Shown: piece by piece, positions 7,501 to 11,521 of the stretch
How the letters are laid out: each line of letters opens with the position of its first letter
Numbering within the stretch: the first letter of the stretch is position 1
From: Candidatus Hydrogenedentota bacterium
Lineage (GTDB): Bacteria > Hydrogenedentota > Hydrogenedentia > Hydrogenedentales > SLHB01
Assembly: GCA_007130675.1 (NCBI GenBank)
Contig: SLSB01000003.1
Location: 1-11,521 of the forward strand
Reading direction: 5' to 3'
DNA length: 11,521 nt
The notes under the pieces: generated by a model
Databases searched by the model: none
The model's input: only the letters and a program-made list of their open reading frames with translations
Told to the model about the DNA's origin: nothing
Position numbers and translations under genes: made by a program

Positions 7501-10401
7501 ACATCGCTCCACCGATCGAGTTCCGCTATTTTGGCTCGCAATAGGCGCGGGCAGTCGGGACTCTGGGGCTATGGGATCTCCGGCGACTTTCCCATTGTCT
7601 TGGTCCGTATCCGTGATCGGGAGAAGCTTGACCTGGTTCGCCAGGCTGTCCAGGCACATGCGTACTGGCGGACCAAAGGACTGAACGCAGACTTGGCCAT
7701 TTGGAACGAGGACGATTCAGTCTACCGCCAAGAGTTGCACGACACCATCAGGAGCCTTATCGAGGCAAGTTCTGAGGCGGCTGTAATGGACAAACCCGGC
7801 GGGGTGTTTCTGCGCCGGGCGGAACAGATTGCGGAGGAGGATCGTCTGCTTCTACAAGCCGTGGCTCGTGTGGTGCTCGTGGACGATGCAGGAACGCTGC
7901 CACAGCAAGCAGAGCGGCGCGCGCGAGCCCAGGCCCCAATGGCGGTTCTGAAATCGGTGCGCCGCCGCGAAGAAACGTCTGTAGCGAAGGCGCCCAAGTA
8001 TGATCTAGCTTTTTTTAACGGCCTCGGTGGGTTCACCCACGACGGTCGCGAATACATCATGATACTCAATCCCGGGGAGAACACACCCGCGCCTTGGGTC
8101 AACGTCATCGCTAACCCGCAGTTCGGAACAGTCGTGTCGGAAAGTGGGAGCGTCTACACGTGGGCCGAGAACAGCCACGACTTTCGGTTGACGCCTTGGA
8201 ACAATGACCCTGTCAGTGGCTGCAGCGGCGAGGCCCTGTACATTCGCGACGAAGAGAACGGGCGCGTCTGGTCACCAACTCCCCAGCCAGCGCGCGGCTC
8301 CGTTGCGTATGTTGCCCGCCACGGCTTCGGCTACAGCATCTTCGAATGTGAGGAGGATGGTGTCGCCACCGAGCTGACCCTGTATGTCGACAAGGACGCC
8401 CCCGTAAAGTTCGCACGGCTTAAGATAACCAACCGATCGGGCCGGCCCCGTCGCATTTCCGCTACGGCTTACTGGGAACTGGTGTTGGGCGAGTCGCGGG
8501 ACAAGACGCTTATGCATGTCGTTACCCAGATCGACCCGATAACGGGCGCAATCTTCGCGCACAACGCTTACAACGTGGAGTTCGCCGGACGGGTGGTATT
8601 CGCCGACTCGAGCGAGACCACACGTACCATCACGGCCGATCGTGCCGAGTTCCTCGGCCGTAACGGAACGATGGCCAACCCTGCGGTCCTGAGTCGTGTT
8701 CGTCTCTCGGGACGGGTCGGCGCAGGACTCGACCCATGCATGGCGATGCAAGTGCCCGTGGACCTGGAGGACGGACAGGACAAGGAGGTCGTATTCATGC
8801 TTGGGGCCGCAGAGTCGGAAGAGCAGGCGAGGCAGGTCATCGAGCAGAGCCGAGGTGTCTCGGGAGCGCAACGGGCCTTGGGGGATGTCTGGGATTACTG
8901 GGGTCGCACGCTAGGTGTTCTGTATGTCGAGACACCCGACCCGGCCCTCAACTTCCTGGCAAATGGCTGGTTGATCTATCAAACCTTGGCGTGCCGGATG
9001 TGGGCGCGCACGGGCTTTTATCAATCGGGCGGGGCGTACGGTTTCCGTGACCAGCTACAGGATTCCATGGCCTTCCTACACGCTGAGCCTCTCCTATTAC
9101 GCGCCCACTTGCTTCGTGCGGCCGGCAGACAGTTTCATGAGGGGGACGTACAGCATTGGTGGCATCCTCCGTCAGGACGAGGCGTGCGCACACACTGTTC
9201 GGATGATTATCTGTGGCTGCCCTATGCCACCTGCCGGTACGTGACCGGCACAGGGGACACCGGTGTGCTGGACGAACGCGTACCGTTCCTCAGCGGACGC
9301 CGCCTTCACCCGGAGGAGGACTCCTACTACGACCTGCCGCAGGTTTCGGACCAGGTCGAAACCCTTTATGAACACTGCGTGCGCGCGATCAATAACGGCC
9401 TGCGTTTCGGGGTCCACGGTCTACCTCTGATGGGCGGTGGCGATTGGAACGACGGAATGAATCTTGTCGGGGAACAGGGCAAAGGTGAGAGCGTTTGGCT
9501 GGGATTCTTCCTGTACGATGTCCTGACGCGCTTTGCGAAGCAAGCCCGCCGCCGCGGTGACAGCGCCTTTGCCGATACTTGCCTGGCTCAGGCGGAACGG
9601 TTACGCTGTTGCATAGAAAACTCGGCATGGGACGGGCAATGGTACCTAAGAGCCTTCTTCGATAACGGTGAGCCGCTTGGTTCTGCGGAAAACCCCGAGT
9701 GCCAAATCGACTCAATTCCACAAAGCTGGTCGGTTCTCTCTGGCGCCGGCGAGCGTGGCCGCGCCCAGTCCGCGATGAACAGTGTCGATCGTCGGTTGGT
9801 TCACCGAGATTCACAACTGGTTCAGTTATTCGCCCCCCCGTTCGACAAGTCGGAACTTAACCCGGGCTATGTCAAGGGGTATATCCCCGGCGTACGGGAG
9901 AATGGCGGACAATACACCCACGCGGGAATCTGGACGGCGATGGCGTTTGCGGGTATGGGCGATTCCAAGCGCGCCTGGGAGCTATTCTCACTGCTCAATC
10001 CAATCGCTCACGCTGCATCGCCCGAACAGATTCAGGTCTACAAAGTGGAACCCTATGTTATGGCGGCCGACGTCTACGCCGCTTACCCTCATGCTGGGCG
10101 CGGCGGATGGACGTGGTACACCGGCTCGTCCGCCTGGATGTACCGTCTCATCACGGAGTCCCTGCTTGGCCTGCAGTTGCGTGCCGATATACTTCGGTTT
10201 GCGCCTTGTCTTCCGCCGGACTGGCAAGCGTTTAGGATTTATTACCGCTACCGCGACACCTCCTACCACATCACCGTCCGCAACGCCGGCGGCGGAAAGT
10301 CTGTCAGCCGCGTGGTCGCGGATGGCGTGGAACAGCCCGACAAGACAATCCGTCTGGTTGACGACCGCAATCAGCATGACGTAGAGGTTGATATTGACTG
10401 A
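1585..10401 (+). CDS. ndvB: Cyclic beta-1,2-glucan synthase (GT84 / glycoamylase-like / GH94), NdvB/ChvB/Cgs family
   Basis: This inner-membrane enzyme polymerises glucose from UDP-glucose into protein-linked beta-1,2-glucan, trims the chain by phosphorolysis and closes it into periplasmic cyclic glucans used in osmoadaptation and host interaction (family knowledge). The length, 2938 aa, is close to Brucella and Agrobacterium homologues at about 2800-2870. In order I see: an N-terminal soluble region (1-415) with TIGELWAVPIMLRLALIENL; membrane segments at about 424-447 and 451-487; a GT84 core (about 500-830) with VVVPTM, DTD at 642-644, SHDLLE at 753-758 and RRRRW-IRGDWQ at 786-796, fitting the family's D, DxD, E/D, (Q/R)xxRW set; hydrophobic segments at about 835-873, 898-915, 961-977 and 985-1003; a glycoamylase-like domain, probably the cyclisation unit, with TSPTNIGL (1060), WGISESGFNAWD (1489) and MTHHEGMS (1586); a first beta-sandwich at about 1640-1920; a second at about 2139-2430; and a GH94 barrel to about 2890 with FRDQLQDS (2487), GGGDWNDGMN (2617), RENGGQYTH (2771) and TGSSA (2846). 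No frameshift or motif loss is seen. No promoter is visible in the 50 bases upstream, nor a clear terminator downstream. Confidence 0.96.
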   Translation: MPHSLPKMVEKLGRLTSWHQIAGGGGRLHLTTDEQPLREEIYSLIQLEHHAKVLAGRHELAAGVAPDRLIARLEDNRQMLLRTYDLVTAAVEKDRGIVPAAEWLLDNFYLIEEQVHIARRHFPRSYSKGLPRLSRGPAAGYPRVYSIAMELMVHVDGSIDSTSLESFVSSYQTIEPLTIGELWAVPIMLRLALIENLRRVAVRLAASLRDQNSATEWAKRMVNIVEQNPSDLILVLADMARANPPLSSAFLAELTRHLHGQSPHFAFALSWLEHHASEQGLNIAHLTKMESQSQAIDQVSICNSITSLRLLSLTNWPDFVEKQSIVEQTLRGDPASVYANMDSATRDLCRHAVEEIAKRSKLSEHKVAQEAIGLAKQAVGLEDSRKAHVGYYLIDKGRLALEQAAGVRRSPRRALGKCVRHYSLFFYLSGILLLTASVMACLYAWAAHGGLPTLILALVSLPVLMCAVHLAIGVVNWLVTVFVGPLPLPRMDFRNGIPPEHRTMVVVPTMLSSVQAVHDLLETIEIHYVANGDPCLHFALLTDLKDAPQEVIAEDAELIREAREGIEALNNKYRNHRTDAFFLFHRPRRWNEQDSVWMGYERKRGKLKEFNLLLRGASRDSFQEIVGDTRILTEIRYVITLDTDTQLPRDAARELVESMAHPLNRPVFDPQRRRVVDGYSIIQPRVGTSLPSASRSWYVRLFACDSGLDPYTRAVSDIYQDLFGEGSFIGKGIYDVDTFYRACACLPDNTVLSHDLLESAHARSALLTDVEVYEDHPYRHSADVSRRRRWIRGDWQIAWWLLPRVPGPDVRWSSNPISGLSKWKIFDNLRRSLVPPAMLLLLCFAWLLPWLWFSAGATILAIAVFAAIPILSGVTKLARKPVEVPLWMHLRTFAPGIVRQTGIVLFTLVFIPYDAYISLDSIVRTLTRLFWTHRKMLEWTTSSDAASRTHTDLWGHFRTMWVGPAVAAIVLVLVILIRRDGLPASGPILGLWMVSPLIAWWLSRPIPAPEPRLSQGQNAFLRKLARRTWRYFESFVTQQENWLPPDNFQEHPAMNLASRTSPTNIGLALLANLSAYDFGYCSAGQLLERTGKTFATMDRMERHRGHFYNWYDTRSLEVLSPRYVSTIDSGNLAGHLLVLRSGLLELIDSKILPPRVFDGLQDTAQVLRDAIGDFFEGLEPSRGLPPAEDALRKVERLATELENPPSALSASIRLLQRLGNWASDLCQVQGLDGESQTWARAFRECAVAHCHDLTQLAPWTLLAPPPEALLRLGSVKRVNQAEDLRKWLHQLEDTPTLRQVAALPNLLLPLVADLQAELGGPDSGGAAYPEDSEVSAWLANLHGAILDGSQHALQRIRAIETDADHCRELSTMDFSFLFDESRKLLAIGYNASDHRMDTGFYDLLASEARLASFYAISQGQIGQEHWFALGRLLTASRGAPALLSWSGSMFEYLMPLLVMPTYETTLLNQTYKAVVRRQIDYGKRRGVPWGISESGFNAWDARFEYQYRAFGVPGLGLKRGLAEDLVIAPYATVMALMVAPEAACKNLERLTAEGRQGAYGFYEAIDYTPSRLPLGVASATVRSFMTHHEGMSLLSLAYLLLGRPMQRRFQADPTLQATGLLLQERVPKSTGPIFPHTVEANVTRTDSAEASGTVRVLTDPGSPVPEVHLLSNGRYHVMVSSAGGGYSRWRDLEVTRWREDPTRDCWGSFCYVRDVDNGRFWSIGHQPTLQASQSYEAIFAQGKAELRRRDGDIETHTEISVSPEDDIELRRITITNCSDGPKTIEITSYAEVVLAPSGQDVAHPAFSNLFVQTELARSRQAILCTRRPRSAQEQPPWMLHLMAVQGERSGELSYETDRAKFLGRGRTLAWPAAMARDGRLSDSEGSVLDPVVSIRQAVCIQPNEQARIHLVTGVAETREAATALLDKYYDPRLADRVFELAWTHSNAELHHLNAVEAEAQVYGRLAGSVIYPTSLHRSSSAILARNRRGQSGLWGYGISGDFPIVLVRIRDREKLDLVRQAVQAHAYWRTKGLNADLAIWNEDDSVYRQELHDTIRSLIEASSEAAVMDKPGGVFLRRAEQIAEEDRLLLQAVARVVLVDDAGTLPQQAERRARAQAPMAVLKSVRRREETSVAKAPKYDLAFFNGLGGFTHDGREYIMILNPGENTPAPWVNVIANPQFGTVVSESGSVYTWAENSHDFRLTPWNNDPVSGCSGEALYIRDEENGRVWSPTPQPARGSVAYVARHGFGYSIFECEEDGVATELTLYVDKDAPVKFARLKITNRSGRPRRISATAYWELVLGESRDKTLMHVVTQIDPITGAIFAHNAYNVEFAGRVVFADSSETTRTITADRAEFLGRNGTMANPAVLSRVRLSGRVGAGLDPCMAMQVPVDLEDGQDKEVVFMLGAAESEEQARQVIEQSRGVSGAQRALGDVWDYWGRTLGVLYVETPDPALNFLANGWLIYQTLACRMWARTGFYQSGGAYGFRDQLQDSMAFLHAEPLLLRAHLLRAAGRQFHEGDVQHWWHPPSGRGVRTHCSDDYLWLPYATCRYVTGTGDTGVLDERVPFLSGRRLHPEEDSYYDLPQVSDQVETLYEHCVRAINNGLRFGVHGLPLMGGGDWNDGMNLVGEQGKGESVWLGFFLYDVLTRFAKQARRRGDSAFADTCLAQAERLRCCIENSAWDGQWYLRAFFDNGEPLGSAENPECQIDSIPQSWSVLSGAGERGRAQSAMNSVDRRLVHRDSQLVQLFAPPFDKSELNPGYVKGYIPGVRENGGQYTHAGIWTAMAFAGMGDSKRAWELFSLLNPIAHAASPEQIQVYKVEPYVMAADVYAAYPHAGRGGWTWYTGSSAWMYRLITESLLGLQLRADILRFAPCLPPDWQAFRIYYRYRDTSYHITVRNAGGGKSVSRVVADGVEQPDKTIRLVDDRNQHDVEVDID

Positions 10402-10598
10402 GGGTTCTCCGGCAAGGGTCATACAAGGCTACAAGGCGAATTCTGTCAACGATGTAATAGACACGACCGAGTCAGTGGTGTGTAGGATGCATCTGGGGTC
10501 ATCCAGCGCGGCCTTTACCCGTTCCGGGTTCGAGTTGGAGGAGCAAGGTGAAGCCGCACCTGACATACTGTCAATGTGCCCCCACAGCCTGATTGATT
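10402..10598. other. Spacer downstream of the glucan synthase, nothing recognised
   Basis: No gene, RNA or obvious factor-independent terminator is visible between the synthase stop and the ATPase remnant. A plus-strand frame (10388-10762) crosses it but overlaps the synthase end and the pseudogene in other frames and has no family motif. A GGTTCGAG word near 10529 resembles a tRNA T-loop, but no stems can be paired around it. Confidence 0.45.
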
Positions 10599-10781
10599 AT
10601 GACAAGCTACTTACCGCGCGAGCTCACACCGCGCCTGACGAAGGCTCTCGAAGGCCTGCCCGTAGTAGTGTTGCACAGATTGCGCCAAACGGGGAAAAGC
10701 AAGCTGCTTTGCAGCCCAAGTCTGCGCATATCTCACCAACTCAGGCGTGCGTGGGTTGGTGAGATATTGCGGCTAGCGTGA
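10599..10781 (+). pseudogene. AAA ATPase of the AAA_14/DUF4143 type, N-terminal remnant
   Basis: From ATG 10599 the translation reads MTSYLPRELTPRLTKALEGL, PVVVLHRLRQTGKSKLLCSP, SLR. This matches the start of AAA_14/DUF4143 ATPases: a short 'YLxRxLxxxLxxALxxLPVVVLxGPRQTGKSTLL' segment that forms the first strand and the P-loop. Full proteins have about 380-420 residues; only about 43 homologous residues remain. The P-loop is damaged, with its first Gly replaced (HRLRQTGKS instead of GPRQTGKS) and the following Thr replaced by Lys. After SLR the frame enters the arm of a palindrome (10725-10771) and ends at TGA 10779-10781. I see no clear Shine-Dalgarno sequence. The gene is non-functional. 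Family members often lie in mobile or defence-rich regions, but their roles are poorly defined. Confidence 0.65.
10725..10771. repeat. Strong palindrome with 11-bp perfect core arms
   Basis: ATCTCACCAAC at 10730-10740 is the exact reverse complement of GTTGGTGAGAT at 10755-10765. Inwards, TCA pairs with TGG (one G-T wobble), giving about 14 pairs around an eight-base GC-rich loop, GGCGTGCG. Outwards, CGCAT (10725-10729) faces ATTGCG (10766-10771) with a single-base bulge. There is no T-run after the stem, so it is not a standard terminator. It lies exactly where the ATPase homology stops, so it may be part of an inserted or rearranged sequence, such as a REP- or MITE-like hairpin. This last point is inference. 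Confidence 0.85.
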
Positions 10782-10918
10782 ATACTCCGGGATACTTGAG
10801 TAGACAGAATGTCAGCAGGAATTCCAGTCTTATGGAGTTTCGCGGCGGTGGTGGGATGCAGGGTTGTTGAGTGCAGTACGGTTGCCAAGCACGTCAAGCG
10901 CAGCGAGGAGGTAGAATC
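10782..10918. other. Short stretch between the ATPase remnant and IS21 remnant, no gene recognised
   Basis: No recognised coding or RNA feature is seen on either strand. The plus-strand frame entering from 10871 gains IS21 similarity only at about 10919. The join between ATPase debris and IS debris falls somewhere in this stretch but cannot be placed from one sequence. Confidence 0.4.
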
Positions 10919-10993
10919 GCTGAGGAGGTGGGGCTGTCCTGGCCCTTACCGGAAGAACTGACGGACGAGGAGTTGGAGCGGCACCTATGCCCC
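10919..10993 (+). pseudogene. istA: IS21-family transposase IstA, internal fragment
   Basis: The frame reads AEEVGLSWPLPEELTDEELE, then RHLCP. This is the conserved stretch just after the N-terminal helix-turn-helix of many IS21-family IstA proteins ('...AxxAGLSWPLPEELDDxxLExxLfP'), at roughly residues 35-60. The N-terminal 30 or so residues and the whole catalytic part are missing. At about 10990-10995 the similarity switches directly to IstB in another frame, so about 450 codons of istA and the first half of istB have been deleted. The fragment does not overlap the istA piece at 474-548, which covers residues 1-18, although both are on the plus strand. Confidence 0.7.
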
Positions 10994-10994
10994 A

Positions 10995-11258
10995 ATCGAC
11001 CTGCTCGTCATCGTCGACTGGGGGCTGGCCAACCTGACCGAGGAACAGCGTCGCGATGTCCTCGAGATCCTCGCAGACCGCCACGACCTCCGCTCCACCC
11101 TGATCGCAAGCCAGTTGCCCATCGAGAAAGTGGCACAAGGTCACCGGGACCCAACCTTGAACAACGCCATCCTTGACAGACTGGTACACAACGCCCGCAA
11201 ACTCACGTCAAAGGGAGACGACTCGCTCAGAAAGAAACGAAAGAAGGCACAAAGCTAA
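10995..11258 (+). pseudogene. istB: IS21-family helper ATPase IstB, C-terminal remnant
   Basis: This 87-codon frame begins IDLLVIVDWGLANLTEEQRR, continues DVLEILADRHDLRSTLIASQ and LPIEK, then has GHRDPTLNNAILDRLVHNAR before a lysine-rich tail and TAA at 11256-11258. The order matches the second half of IstB: Walker B (family LLVIDDWG, here LLVIVDWG with one Asp replaced by Val), 'RRDLLEILEDRY...ST..TSQLP', then 'IGDPTLADAILDRLVHNA' and a basic end. The Walker A half (about 150 residues) is gone and no start codon lies at the fusion point. IstB normally assists IstA in transposition as an AAA+ ATPase; this remnant cannot. Of the IS fragments in the window it is the most certain. Confidence 0.88.
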
Positions 11259-11378
11259 AGCGGCACACCGTCGCTACGCTCCGAGGGGAGGCCGCGCCGC
11301 AGCGTGGTTTCCCCTCACTCGACTCAGGTGACGCAATCCATCGTACCATACCCAACAGAAGTTTCCTTCGGACTACCC
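11259..11378. other. Non-coding stretch after istB, GC-rich, no gene recognised
   Basis: This is the segment between the istB stop and the repeat region. It holds a GC-rich patch around 11280-11315 with interrupted complementarity (CGAGGGGAGGCCGCG against CGTGGTTTCCCCTC) that might form a weak hairpin. It is probably within the right end of the IS21-type element. Confidence 0.4.
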
Positions 11379-11466
11379 GGCCGCGACCGTAACAGGTGGC
11401 CGCGCTGAGCCGTATCCGATGACCTACTCGTGCCGAAATATGCAGCCGTACCGGATGACCTATTCG
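11379..11466 (-). mobile_element. Probable right terminal repeats of the IS21-family element
   Basis: Two direct repeats of 22 bases lie at 11409-11430 and 11445-11466, with a period of 36 and three mismatches. Both begin GCCGTA and contain GATGACCTA. Upstream, GGCCGC occurs at 11379-11384 and 11398-11403. Read on the minus strand, 11397-11439 shares ATTTCGG, GAGT, CGG and GCGCGGCCA in that order with 332-370. Lying some 120-210 bases after the istB stop, this is where an IS21 right end with its multiple transposase-binding repeats is expected. The outer tip may lie beyond the repeats or outside the window. Confidence 0.45.
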
Positions 11467-11521
11467 AGCTCGTTCTGGACTCGTGGGCATCAGAAGCATC
11501 AGCGTAGAATGTTCTACGGTA

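Noticed and set aside
10520..10545. Possible tRNA T-loop (GGTTCGAG)
   Set aside because: No flanking T-stem, anticodon arm or acceptor pairing can be built around it.
10830..11189. Minus-strand 119-aa frame across the IS21 remnant
   Set aside because: It is the antisense shadow of the istA/istB fragments, which match a known family on the plus strand.

Overview
The window is a mostly moderately GC-rich bacterial segment dominated by one very large intact gene: a cyclic beta-1,2-glucan synthase of the NdvB/ChvB/Cgs type (2938 aa, + strand, 1585-10401). The envelope function and the Gram-negative-like ribosome binding sites fit a Gram-negative bacterium, but nothing here fixes the phylum. Almost everything else in the window is genetic debris.

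Left flank (1-1584). Positions 1-473 hold no gene I recognise, but 307-370 carries repeated GYGGCC words that look like the end of an IS21-family element. It is followed by a scrap of the istA transposase start (474-548). Positions 549-959 are non-coding as far as I can see, apart from a 67-bp imperfect palindrome (630-696). From 960 a continuous reading frame joins the first ~75 codons of a small DUF1269-like membrane stress protein to the N-terminal part of a mannose-1-phosphate guanylyltransferase-like nucleotidyltransferase. The second part then shifts frame and stops at 1534. Both are broken remnants.

Centre (1585-10401). The glucan synthase starts at a TTG codon nine bases after AGGAG. 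It has the complete family architecture: N-terminal region, membrane segments, GT84 glucosyltransferase core, more membrane segments, glycoamylase-like (cyclisation) domain, two beta-sandwich units, and a GH94 phosphorylase-type barrel. The catalytic motifs I know for the family are present, so it should be functional.

Right flank (10402-11521). This holds a truncated AAA ATPase of the AAA_14/DUF4143 type (10599-10781) that runs into a strong palindrome (10725-10771). Next come an internally deleted IS21-family element (istA scrap fused to the istB C-terminus, 10919-11258) and a right-end repeat region (11379-11466) with an inverted counterpart at 332-370. The intact synthase is therefore bracketed by two non-overlapping, same-orientation pieces of IS21-type elements. 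I see no undescribed multi-gene system. The most informative signals are the chimeric ORF, the IS21 bracket and the palindromes.
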